Below the pieces are notes generated by a model. It searched no databases, was not told where the DNA came from, and was given only the letters and a program-made list of their open reading frames with translations. Shown one piece after another: positions 23,412 to 34,617 of a DNA stretch of 64,000 nt. Source of the stretch: Antedon mediterranea (taxonomy: Eukaryota > Echinodermata > Crinoidea > Comatulida > Antedonidae). Position 1 is the first letter of the stretch; each line of letters begins with the position of its first letter. The position numbers and the translations under genes were made by a program. Location: NCBI RefSeq assembly GCF_964355755.1, contig NC_092675.1, positions 4,066,312 to 4,130,311 of the forward strand, read 5' to 3'.

Positions 23412-26400
23412 ATGTTAGCCATGCATTTGCTACTTTTGTTCCTACTGCTACCATTTGTCTCAAGTCAAATTGACACGGAATATTTTAGTAACGAAAAGAC
23501 AGAAGAAGATCTGAAATTAACAATGATAGATCCTATAGCGGTAAGTAGAAGTGTTTTTTATTTATAGTTAGTTATCGTTGGTTCTTTCATTTACGCGAAT
23601 GTTCGTTCGCAAAAAACCATAACGTTTCAACACCTGTGATATGAGCAATACGAGCTAAATATTTATTAAACTATGGCCCTCTGTTTGATATTTGTAACAA
23701 ACTTACATGCATAGAGTGCTTCTCATGGTATATGCCTACATTATAGAAATACCGATATTTTACTTTCTAGGTGGGCCATGAACGAACATTCTACCTTGAT
23801 ACCGGTAGATCATTGAATTTAAAAACGTTAGCTGTGCACCCGCCTATATTTGGTAAGCGTGATATATTATTTATTTGTAAAACATTAAATTGGTAGATTG
23901 AATAATAAACATAAAGGCTAGGCAATGTAAATGTAAAAACGCCTATATTTGGTACGTGTTATATTGTTTTGTTGTAGAACATTAAATTAGTAGATTGAAT
24001 AGTAAACAAGGCTAGTCAATGAAAACGTACTTTAATATTTCATTATATCTGTTTATGTTTACCATTATCATTTGCATAAAAAGAAATACTAAAAAAATAG
24101 AGGACTACAGGTGTATGCAAAAAATCCTTTAGGCCTATAGACGTCACATTTTAGGCCCAAACCCAGCCTCTGACGTCATAACCATTGCCCGATAATATAA
24201 CTATATACATTAATTTGATAGTCGTCTATCACCAAGTGATAGAAAGTGACTGGAAATTAATGACAGTAAACGTTTACGACGAAGAGCCCGGAACATTTAG
24301 CTTGATATATAAACAAGCCATTACACCACAGGGGTGTTCATGGTATGGTTAAAATGGATAACTACCGGTACCGGTAATTCATGTTGTTTTATTGACAGCC
24401 ATTGACGACTTCCTTACCGAAGCCGAATGTGAATATATCGTAAATCTAGCAGTTAATACCTCAAACTGGAAAGAAAGTGCAACAATACCTAAAGATACGT
24501 TTACACTGGGTGCAAAGGAAGGTGAACGTCAATTCGATTTCAAAACAACTGATACAAATGACGATGATTTAGTTGATTTCATGGAACTTTGGGCCGTAAT
24601 GCCCCCTATACAAAACTACATGATAACAATAGAAGATATTCCTGAATTTGTTCAATTACATAATTATGACGTCGATGGAGATGAGACATTGACAAGAGAA
24701 GAGTTTGATCAAATTGACGTAAAGTTAGCATATGAATGGATGATAAAGAAAGGGGAAAATAATCACCGAAATACAGTTAGAAAAAGCAAGCAAGTTTGGC
24801 TTAATCCCGAAACGGACACAGTGTTAAGCTTACTGACAGAAAGGTACCTAATTTATATAGAAATACCATAGGCAGGTCCAAAGTTTGGGCATCCTGAATT
24901 TTAAAAAAGCACAATGCAAAAGATATATATATATTAAATTCAGCACTTTATTTTACAAATTTTAGGCTCTCGCCGAAGACCCACCCGCCCACCACCCCGG
25001 GCCATAAATCAGAATCAATGATCCCTCTGAGTACACACGTCACAACATTATTATAATACTACACAAACTAATTATAAAATAACCCACTCCATTTTTGGTA
25101 CCAGGTTATACGAATTTCGGAAATTGACAGTTTAAGTTTAATAATGAAAAGGAATGATGATGAAATACATTTCTAATTATTTTGTTTTTGTTCTCTTTGA
25201 AATAATGAATACAACATGATTTCTTGTATTTTTTTTGTTTTTTTGGCAGGATTACTTCTGTGACAGGTATCCCAAAGAGGATAATTGATTCAAGTAAAGA
25301 GTTTCAAGTAAGAATACTGTATTTTCATCATCAAATCCCTTTTTTGAGGACTTAGATGCTTGTTGAGATAAATCCTATATAAGCACCCGATTCTGAGCTG
25401 TCACTAAAGTAATAAATAAAATTTGTCAAATTACACAAAAAAGTAATATAATTCAAATGAACACATTCAGATTTGCATAGTGTTTGCACAGGGTAAATTT
25501 CAACAAATTCAGTCCTTCTATAATATGGACCAAAATAGGAACTTGTTCATTAACATGATACGATGAAATAGCCCTCTTCTCGACGATACTAAATAGTGTT
25601 ATTATTTACTTTATAGATTGTTCATTACGATATCGGAGGGCACTATCATGCGCACTATGATTCTACTTTTGTTGATGAGCGTTCGTGTATACACACACGT
25701 GAAATTGACGGAGTAGATCACGATCAACCAGACGACTTTACAAAGTATCGCATTTGCAGGTATATTCTTAAGCTCTGTCTACACTATCAAACTTTATGCG
25801 AAAAAAAATGTGATGTGCCCATACACACTACCATATTTTGGCATATCACTACGATATTTGGGCACATTTTTATGTCAAACTATAGTTTGATAATGTAGAC
25901 AGTGCTTCACACTGAGATTCTCCTGGATTACTCACGGTGGTGGTTTTTAAGGAGGAAAGTATCCTATACCCTAGTCATAGTCAATAGAAAGTTTCTATTA
26001 ACTATGCCCTAGAGTACATCACTCAGTAACATTTAACACCGGACTCGGGCTTGAACAGTTAGATTAAAAATATATTGTCCCCCTGAAAACATTAATTTGT
26101 AAAAATGTGTTTGTTGAATAGATCATTTTAATGGCACGTTGTCTGTCATACCATAAAGTTATTTCTCCATGGTCAGTTTTTACATTTTCATTTTATAAGT
26201 GAAATAACTTCAAAATATAACTACAAAATGGCTTATGCAAAATCTGATTCATATTAATATTCATTTTTCATGTTTTTTGTAAATGCATTATTACATCTTT
26301 AAAGCCTGATTTGTATAAATAGGGCTATTATTCAAAATAAAAACGCACAATTTTCTTATGAATAAATATACTTTACAAGATTACAAGAGACGTATTTTCT

Positions 26401-27710
26401 GTTGAATTAAACACATTATTGAACTACAAACTGATATCCAGTAAATATTACTGTAATGAACAAAATGTTATTCTAACATCTGTTGATTATTATTTAGCAT
26501 TGAATGAAGTAAAAGGTTGTAAAAGAACGATATCATTGTAAATAACGATAAAATACTGCTGTCGGAATATTTTGCAATCTGCCAACGTGGCAGGAGCCCG
26601 TATGTTTGTGAAAGCAAAGTAAATAAAAGAAGCTAAAATAAATTAATTGTTTTAGGTACCTTAGAACACCTAAGTGGATGTATTCGGGAAAGGGGTGTTT
26701 ATTTATGAAATCATATACTATATTATATTATGAATATGAAATTTGAATTTAAACAAACTTTTTCATATTCTTCATTCATTTCAGATATGCAACGATTATG
26801 TATTACTTAAATGATGTTGATGAAGGAGGGGATACAGCGTTTCCAGTTGCTGATAATGAAACGTTTTCCTGTGAAGTAAGTACCGTATTTTACTACAGTA
26901 CAGAATGATCCATTTCTGTTCAATATAACGCGAATGGTATAAAATATATCACATTGCTACATTACCGAATTATTATTTTTACAGGCTTTAAATTCAGGAG
27001 GTCGTATTGTAGATTTGAGCCATCATTGCAAAGACGCTAATTTGCTGGTAAAGCCATCAAAGGGGAAGGTTGTATTCTGGTATAATCACGAAACCAGTGA
27101 GGATGGTGAGTGTATAGTATAGTCTGATTATGGGAAACTAATTTAAATTCACACCATTGATGATACTAACAATGGTTAGAACTGAAAGAAACCTAATTGG
27201 CATCTCTTTAGTTATCAAAACACCAGAGTTTAAATTATTTTCTAGCAAAGTAAGTTCAACAGCTAAAACACTTAATAGTAATAATTTAGGTTAAGCAAAT
27301 GGAATTAGAAATTCTAGAAACTACCGTACTGTCTTTTTATTTAAAAAGGATACGGCCTATAGCAATAATCACTATATTTAATTTTAGGTTGGCTTGGTAG
27401 TCAAGATCCTTATTCCTTGCATGGTGGCTGTGATATTGTAAAAGGAACTAAATGGATTGCTAATCATTTTGTGACAGTGGACAGCGACAAAGAACGACAG
27501 CTTCGTTCTATGGACATCTCGGAGGAAAAAAAGAAAAGTAAAAACACAGCAGGAGTAACAGAAGAAAGCACAAAACACGAAGAAATAAATGAACACCAAC
27601 ACCAAATAATGACAACTAATAAACAACTGGAAGAAAAAGATATAAACGAAGAAATCAATCAAGAGAAATTGTATTACAGTGCCCACAGCAAGAAAAACAT
27701 CAAAATATAG
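23412..27710 (+). CDS. P4HTM-like prolyl 4-hydroxylase with EF-hands, tandem copy 3
   Basis: Eight exons: 23412-23540, 23771-23852, 24399-24843, 25250-25307, 25617-25759, 26785-26875, 26985-27105 and 27388-27710, giving 463 residues. The start at 23412 gives a clean signal peptide (LLLLFLLLPFVSS); an in-frame ATG at 23340 would add 24 residues before it. EF-hand loops lie at 122-133 (DTNDDDLVDFME) and 161-172 (DVDGDETLTREE). Active-site residues are H251 and D253 (GGHYHAHYD), H368 (SLHGGC) and K378 (TKWIANHF). The role expected is Ca2+-responsive prolyl 4-hydroxylation in the ER. Exon 8 stops at 27708-27710 inside a hydrophilic tail, but a second frame continues the tail to 28009 and ends in KEEL. 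An AATAAA lies at 28330. Confidence 0.87.
23835..24035. repeat. 99-bp tandem duplication that includes the exon 2 donor of copy 3
   Basis: CGCCTATATTTGGTAAGCGT at the end of exon 2 is echoed by CGCCTATATTTGGTACGTGT 99 bp downstream. The following ACATTAAATTGGTAGATTGA and GGCTAGGCAATG segments are duplicated too, so a second GT donor now sits in intron 2. Confidence 0.8.
25769..25907. mobile_element. CTGTCTACACTATCAAACT MITE, intron 5 of hydroxylase copy 3
   Basis: The left end TAAGCTCTGTCTACACTATC and right end GATAATGTAGACAGTGCTT are inverted. It starts 10 bp after the exon 5 donor. Confidence 0.8.
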
Positions 27711-28009
27711 AGACCGGGAAAAATACACAACACAAGGAAACAAATGGAAACAAGCAATGGTTGGAATTGGATGAAGACAATATCAGTAAGAAACAACAAC
27801 AACACACAGAGAAACCCATAATTGAGGAAACTCCAAAAGACAAAATCGTGCAATACCAACAACGATCGTTTCAACAGCAGGAAATAAAGAAAGACATTTC
27901 TAATCAACAACAAATAATACGGATACCAAACCAGGGCAATCAAGACATATTCCGACAACCATACAATGATAATTATAATGCAGATATTGAAACGAAAGAG
28001 GAACTATAG
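27664..28009 (+). pseudogene. Out-of-frame continuation of the copy 3 C-terminal tail, ending in KEEL
   Basis: The third frame is open from about 27664 to the stop before 28010. It encodes a Q/K/E-rich stretch with segments such as CPQQEKHQNIETGKNTQHKE, ELDEDNISKKQQQ and PYNDNYNADIETKEEL. The style matches the tails of the other copies, and KEEL is a plausible ER retrieval variant. A one-base shift or an unseen short intron between about 27555 and 27690 would join it to exon 8. A sequencing error is also possible. Confidence 0.45.
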
Positions 28010-29018
28010 ATCCTGTTACATTTATTTACCGGTGTCCTCTGCTCGAATCAGATCGACTTCCATGAATTTCTATTCTCTCCTCTGTTGCGCCAGCCTCACA
28101 CATTTCTCATAACTGTCCATTCGTTTATATGTTGTTGGTCCATGTTAGTCGCAGCCTAACTTTGGCCTTTTTTTTTATCATGTTTTCAATTCTCCCTCCT
28201 TCAGTAATGCTTCTTTCCCTACAAGATACAGTAATGATGACAACACCAACAAACATTATAAACTATCATAAAATGTGTAAAACTCGTTATTACTGGGGAA
28301 ATATGTAGACATATCGTTATTCTTCATTAAATAAATGTTTTAAGTATTATTAAGAAGCTAATTACTGTTTTTTTCTCTTGTGTGGTAAACAACCACTCTT
28401 AATTAATTTCTAAGAATAAATACATATAAAATAAGATATTTCGTCAATAAATTAATGTAGGGGTTTAGTCTCAGAGAAGAGCGAAATTGTAATTCCCTGG
28501 GATAGGTGATAGTTACGTTTTTACTTTTCTTACGTTTCGAATCCTGGTAGAATACGGTATTAGTTGAGCCAGATAACTTATATTTTTCTTAATTTTTGGT
28601 GTCGTCGGTCATCACCTGGACCTAGTATTTTGTAAACGAACACGATGCCTTATTACCTTATTATGAAATTATCCAATATCAGGATTTATCGTATTTAGGT
28701 TTACTTTACTGGCCTTTGACACAAATACTTTTTTTAAATGATGTTATATGACATAATATACTGTGTATGCAACTGTGTAGCCAGATATTGCAAACGTAAA
28801 ATGGTATAATATGTAAGCCTAGCACAGGCCTACAAATGTATCATATAAATAATTTCATAAAATATACAGTATAAGAACATACGAATAATTCAACATCTGT
28901 TTACAGAATTTAGTACCGGTATAATATAATGGAAACAAATTAATTAATTTAATTATATCTTTTCAAGATCATATACATATTGTAGTAATTCACAATGGTT
29001 TTGAAATAGACATTAGTA

Positions 29019-29125
29019 ATGGAGTTGTTAGTTGTGTCTTTCCTGGTTTCATTTATTTCATGTGCAATTGGTACAAATCCAAACTACAAGAAGACCTTTC
29101 ATTAACAAGAATAGATCTTATATCG
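29019..29125 (+). pseudogene. Relic exon 1 of a fourth P4HTM-like copy
   Basis: An ATG opens a signal-peptide-like stretch, MELLVVSFLVSFISCAIG. After a frameshift the sequence reads LQEDLSLTRIDLIS, matching the end of exon 1 in the intact copies (EEDLKLTMIDPIA in copy 3). The donor position carries GCAAGT instead of GTAAGT. No further exon of this copy is visible downstream. It is a dead fragment left by array duplication. Confidence 0.65.
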
Positions 29126-29146
29126 GCAAGTAGGTGGTAGATATAA

Positions 29147-29242
29147 GAAGATGATGAAGAAGTTGAGAAATGGTATCAAGAGTTATCTAAGAACTTTGGA
29201 CTGGTTGATAGCCTAAAAGAAGTGAAAGACATGTATGGATAA
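29147..29242 (+). other. Short acidic coding-like frame of unknown origin
   Basis: Thirty-one codons are open up to TAA at 29240-29242, with content EDDEEVEKWYQELSKNFG and then LVDSLKEVKDMYG. Composition is protein-like and amphipathic. Stops lie immediately upstream and there is no clear acceptor. It could be a 3' exon relic or chance. Confidence 0.2.
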
Positions 29243-30011
29243 CATATAACAAGTGATGATGATGACAATGATGATGATAATGATTTCTTTCTTTTCTTCC
29301 TTACTTAAATTTTGAAAATAAACATCACTTCATGATATTGAAATTTCATTATATTTTCCAAACTTGCCTAAAATTTAACCAAAATAAAGGGTGCATAATT
29401 TAAATATATAAAAGCTATTTCAGCTATGTGAAAGAAATGAGCATTAGAACATTAGTAAAATATAAATTGAAAACAAACAAAAATATCATGTCAAATATAT
29501 ACAAATTTAATATACGAAACAAGCATCTTATATATTATGTAAATATTACAAATACTGTATAACATTAAATAAATAAGGTGCATAATAATAATTTTTAATA
29601 ACAAATAGTTACGCATTATGTAATATACGCATACATTTTATCTTATCTTATTTGAAAGCCTTTTGGGCATAATATTTATGAATCAGACCTTTACACTGTA
29701 TTCATTTATTTCATTAGTATATAACATAGCAAGACACCTATACCACTAGGATATCTTATTATCATATCTCACAATATACATATATTTATTTTGCCAAATC
29801 ACTTGTTGTATACATAGTCAACAAGTTTACACAACTTTTTTTTTAAATCAATCTTGGAAGAATTAATATACAGTAAATTCTCTTAAGTACAAGAAACATC
29901 TGAAATCATTCAAAAACATTTTTTTTTCTTACAATACATTCTGAAACCCAGACCTTATAAATACATTTTTAACATTAACCTTATGTAAGACGTCCGATTA
30001 AGATATGCAAA

Positions 30012-33000
30012 TTAAACATCAAATATGCGAGGATCTTTTGGATATGATACTTGTTGAACACCTGCAACAGCTAGCAGTTGGTTGATTGGTCGATGATCTT
30101 GGTCAGCTTTATCACGATGCATAAAATGCACTTGGTCTCCTACAAAAATATTAAAATTTCAATATCAATATTAAAAAAAATTATACTTTTTCAACTAACT
30201 GAAAAAGAAATGATTCATAAATTGGGTAAATGTAAGGTTTTATGAAAGTATGTCCAAAATATAGAGGGCGTTACAACATTTGAAATATACATTAGGCCAT
30301 AGAGGGCGCTATTAAAAAAAACTGAAGATATTGGTAACTATAAATAGTAACATGGGTATGTCAGGCATGCGGTTAAAGCCGAAAATGCAGTGCCAACTTA
30401 TTATGATTTATCAATTTATTATACAGAGCCTTGGTTGGTAGTAGAAAGTATAAATGTTTTTTTTTTCCAATAAAATTAGGAGAAATTGCATTTTCGTGTT
30501 CCATGATCATCGAGAGAGAGATTAGTCATGTATCTGTGGAACACATTCAACTTTCAGAGGAGGCATGTGTTAAGCTCTGTCTACACTATCAAACTAGTTT
30601 GATAAAAAGTGTGATGTTCCCAAATATGGTAGTGATATGCTTAAATATGGTAGTGATATGACATCATCATGTCCATATAAAGCTACATCACATTTCTTTG
30701 TCACATAACATTTGATAGTGTAGACAGAAACATCATTGCATACTGTTATTCCACAGTCCATTCATTCAACTTACCTGGACCTAAGATGAAGGAACCACCT
30801 TGTTGCTTTACATCACCCTGGAAATCACCTGTTTTGATTGCTTTCCATGTGCTTTTAAGGAGCCCACCAATGAGAGAGTGCTTTAAATGTTTGCTACCTG
30901 CACAATATAAAACAAGTTTCTTTATGGTTACATGATGAATCTGGTTTAAATTACATTAATTAAAAACATTAATTTAAAAAGTAATTTTAGATACATACAC
31001 ATACTGATGAATATATAATTTTAATGTCACATTTAAAACAAAATGTATATATTTGTTATCGTTTGCTTTGAATAAGAATGTGACACATGGAGGCTTACAG
31101 TAATTGTAGGTGAAACTTAGGCTTTTCTAAAAGAAGGCTAAATATATAATTTAGTCCAAACACATGACATAGAGCAGGAAGTTTTGTAGGTATGAAAGCG
31201 TCTTAAGCTCTGTCTACTACACTACAAAAACAATGTGGTGCCTCAAATATGGTAGTGATATGCCCAAATATGGTAGTGATCTTCATTTCTTGTCACATAA
31301 AGTTTGATAGTGTAGACAGAGCTTAATATTTTTACTTTCAGGAAGTTTTGTAGGTATGAAAGTGCTTTATGAATATCAGTGATTTTTGTTTAAAAACTGT
31401 GTTCTGGCACTACAACCTTTCATTTATATATGTAGACATGCAATATTGAATCCTAAACAAACAAATAAACTGTATAATACGGCTTTACCACGTTAAGTTA
31501 AGCAACGTTGGGCCTGGTTAGAGCTTGGATGGGAGACCATCTGGGAATAGCGGGTGCTGTATACGGAGCTGGGGTCCCGTTAGGCATTTGAAATCAGCAC
31601 TGCTGACTCTTATGGCAGCCCCTGCATCTAGTATCTGCCTTAGACCTCTGGTCAAGGTGGGCACTGGACGAGAGAAGCCCTGATCAATGTCAGGACCAAT
31701 CAAGGTGCTTTAAACAGTCCTGGCTTCGTTTGTATCAAACCTGTTAGTGGCGGTAATTATCGCTGTTGGTTTCGATTGAATAAAATAAAAAAATAAAAAT
31801 AATGATAATTACTGTATAATTACTGTATACATAATTACTGTATAATGATAATTACCATTTCCGCAGTTTTGTATTTCTTTCATACCAAGTGTGTTGTAAA
31901 CATCTCGCTCAATGTCACAGTACATCTCAAATGGATATTTAGTTTCTTCTTTATATTGCTGCAACGAAAAAAGTAAACAATTATTCTGTTTCATAACCCT
32001 TATTGCTGTGCACCAAAACATTTTCTTAAGAATTGTAAAAAAAAGAAAAAGAAGTTTGCACAAGGCAATTTAACAACAGGATGCTGGGCTCCGGAGATTA
32101 AAGGGTTTATCTGTGGCTGCTACATGATCAGAATTCCACTCCCCGCAGAGAATACAGTACTGTTGGTATTTGTCGCAGCCAGATCAAAGGACTGGTACAA
32201 GTTCCTATTTTGGCAAGGTGAGCTCAGTGTCCTGTTGTTAGACAGTTACCTTTGTCCACCCACGGAATTAAGAGTAAATTGCATGCAAAATAATCCATGT
32301 TGTTATGGATTAAACGACTGCAATGTGAGGTTCTGGTACAAGTACACTCAGTCTATTTTAAACAAGCTTAACCCATTTCTATATTCATTGGCCTGGCTGG
32401 TGCAAGTGTTTTTTTCAGACATTGAGATGTGATATTTCTATTAAAATTATCCTTTGTTTTGAATTAAATCTAACTCTATCTCTAACTACTGAACAACAAA
32501 ACAAATCTTACCTTTATATATTTATGTGGTGCACAGCCAATTACGACAAGCCTAACATTTGCATCCTTTAAAACAAAACACAAGCATTACTACCAGGTGC
32601 AGGCCTGACCGTTATTTTACAGGCTACACTAGGTTCAGTACGAGAGTGAAATAGGCCCTTTCCTGTTCAATTTCTATCAGGAAATGATATTTAACAAGAT
32701 GTATGACAATCATCACAAATCATTATCGTACACCACAACCTCAGTGAGGCTGTTTGTAATTTAAGCTGTAGTTGTGCTGCTGGGTAGGGGAGGGAGTACA
32801 CAAAGTCTTCTTTCACCCATCCTAATGCTTTGTCTACACTGTCTAGTTTGATAAAAATTGTGATGTACCCAAATATGGTTGGTAGTGATATACCCAAATA
32901 TGGTATTGATATGCCATCATCATGTCCATATATGGGCACCTCACATTTTTTGTCACAATAGTGTAGACAGAGCTTTGGGGCTTATTTTAAGGCTTTCACC

Positions 33001-34617
33001 AAAGAATCCCCTGGATAGCCAAAATTACTGTTATATTTTGCTTTACCTTTAAGTATGATTCTGGAATTTTTGCTAAATCTGTGAAAGATAAAAATAATAT
33101 AGAAACAGTTAGTTGGTGAGTGACATATACCGTACCGTAAACGTAACTTGTTTAAGTCCAACTCGAAGCGTTAAAATAATTTGATTAGTTTGACATTGGG
33201 AAAATTTAAATTAAATAAACAACATAACAAAATGGAAATCTGAAAGTAGAAAATATACATACCTTCAACATAATCCCTTGAGATGAAACATAGAAAATGC
33301 TGAAATGAAAACATGATGCAGATGTTATGCGCGATTTGAACGATTTGCGCAATTTGAAATTGCGCAAAAAAAATCCTTGCGCAATTTGAATTGAAACATG
33401 TGTTTCAAATTGCGCAAGCAACGTATTAAATTGCGCAAGTAATCTGCAAACTGCGCAAGGTTTTTCGACAGATTGTGAAATCATGCACACCCATATTTAT
33501 ATAGTAATTTCTAAGAATGATTCAAAATTAAAGATAAATATCGCATTTCCTTATTTTAGTAGTGCAAATATTGTTATAAGTTAGCATACCGTCGAAGAAC
33601 CGACGAAGGAAAACGAAGCGGTGGTGTTCCACCAGGCGGGCGCGGCGCGGGCGGCCGGCTATACTACTCTAGCCTAGCTAGGGTCTGGACTACTGATACT
33701 GACTAGGTTACATGGCCTAGCTTAAACTAATATTAAAAACTTAATTTTTACATTTATTTTGATTTATTTCAAGTTACAGTGATAATATTATTTAATTGTA
33801 ATAATAAATGTTATGTATTTATTATACACATGTTATCTTCGCATTTATTATGTTTTATTTTGAGTTATTTAGTTTCCAATAAATTATTATAATACCGTTG
33901 TCTGGTAGAATTTTGTTGCGCAATTTGAAAATTTACAGTTCGTTTTCAAATTGCGCAAAGGTGTCATATTGCGCAAGAACTATCTTGCGCAATTTACAAA
34001 TTGTGCAGCGCAATTTAAAATTGCGCAAAGATTTTCTTGCGCAATTTGAAATTGCGCAAGTTGATTGCGCAATTTGAAATTGCGCAAAAAAATCCTTGCG
34101 CAATTTTAAATTGCGCAAGAATTCTTTGCGCAATTTCAAATTGCGCAAGGATTTTTTTGCGCAATTTCAAATTGCGCAAATCGTTCAAATCGCGCATAAC
34201 ATAGATATTAGTCACAGTAAGTGTAATTCTATCATATATGATTATCTTCTGCTCGATTCAAATGCATTAAAAAATATAATAACAGACGAGAAATAAAATT
34301 TATTTTTCACCTGTAAGGCCTATTTCGTTTAATGTGCTGCTAGGCCCACTGAATTGAATCTCTTTCCCACGGTCAAAACGTTTCTGTGCCGACATACCTG
34401 AATTAGTACTTACGTAACTTACCCGAATGAAAATAACGATCACTTTATGCTTTTTATAAAGGTGATCAAAAGGTATCATATTGCCCTCTTCGTCCCACAG
34501 TGGTAATTTAGCAACATTCTCAAAGTCAAAAGAATTCTCAACTGTTTCTAAAATAGGAACGTATGCTGTATCTTGTTGCACTTGTTGTGGCTTAACTCCT
34601 CGATCCATGGAAGCCAT
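30012..34617 (-). CDS. PRXL2C: PRXL2C (AAED1), peroxiredoxin-like AhpC/TSA-domain protein
   Basis: Seven exons on the minus strand, in transcript order: 34617-34423, 33299-33263, 33078-33047, 32565-32512, 31958-31856, 30897-30775 and 30139-30012. They give 223 residues; human PRXL2C has about 226. Family markers are HFLCFISRDYVEDLAKIPES, then VRLVVIGCAPHKYIK, YCDIERDVYNTLGMK, the LLKSTWKAIKTGDFQGD segment, QQGGSFILGPGDQVHFMHRD and a C-terminus with HRPINQLL. The fold is thioredoxin-like; the human protein has been tied to glycolysis and ERK signalling, and its redox chemistry is poorly defined. The active-site region reads CFIS, so the second Cys of the usual CxxC is Ser here. Intron 1 carries an 881-bp palindromic element, and other introns carry MITEs and the 5S-derived SINE. 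Confidence 0.93.
30570..30729. mobile_element. CTGTCTACACTATCAAACT MITE in the last intron of PRXL2C
   Basis: The left end TAAGCTCTGTCTACACTATC and right end GATAGTGTAGACAGA flank a core of AAATATGGTAGTGATATG units. It belongs to the family listed at 3934. Confidence 0.8.
31204..31325. mobile_element. Shortened CTGTCTACACTATCAAACT MITE
   Basis: The ends TTAAGCTCTGTCTACT and AGTGTAGACAGAGCTTAA are inverted. The core holds two ATATGGTAGTGATATGCCC-like units. It is about 120 bp, with part of the core lost. Confidence 0.75.
31472..31800 (+). mobile_element. 5S rRNA-derived SINE
   Basis: The first 90 bp match eukaryotic 5S rRNA: GGCTTTACCACGTT, then AAGTTAAGCAACGTTGGGCC, TGGTTAGAGCTTGGATGGGA and ACCATCTGGGAATAGCGGG, ending in TGCTGTATAC. 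About 30 nt of the 5S are missing after ACCACGTT, but the internal promoter A-box and C-box regions remain. A body shared with 8997-9170 follows, and then an A-rich tail (AAATAAAATAAAAAAATAAA). This is the structure of a 5S-headed (SINE3-type) retroposon. It is not a working 5S gene. Confidence 0.85.
32822..32976. mobile_element. CTGTCTACACTATCAAACT MITE, PRXL2C intron
   Basis: It has inverted ends ATGCTTTGTCTACACTGTC and AGTGTAGACAGAGCTTTG, with two AAATATGG units and TGTCCATATATGGGCAC in the core. Confidence 0.75.
33322..34202. mobile_element. 881-bp element with subterminal arrays of TTGCGCAATTTGAAATTGCGCAA palindromes
   Basis: The left end ATGTTATGCGCGATTTGAAC is the exact reverse complement of the right end GTTCAAATCGCGCATAACAT. 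Both arms are built of TTGCGCAATTT/AAATTGCGCAA units, about five on the left and more than a dozen on the right. The middle is AT-rich with one CG-rich patch near 33630-33660. No flanking target duplication is evident. Frames across the arrays merely translate the repeat. It lies in PRXL2C intron 1, 23 bp from exon 2. Confidence 0.8.

Larger units (their letters stand above)
28010..30011. other. Intergenic stretch between the hydroxylase array and PRXL2C
   Basis: It holds the probable 3' UTR of copy 3, a relic first exon of a fourth copy (29019-29125), and a short acidic open frame (29147-29242). The remainder is AT-rich sequence in which I see no gene. Confidence 0.55.

Noticed and set aside
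31472-31562. Functional 5S rRNA gene
   Set aside because: About 30 nt are missing internally, and the sequence is fused to a SINE body with an A-rich tail.
33206-34296. Open frames with repeated AQFEIAQ or LRNFKLRK motifs
   Set aside because: They are translations of the TTGCGCAATTT palindrome arrays of a mobile element.
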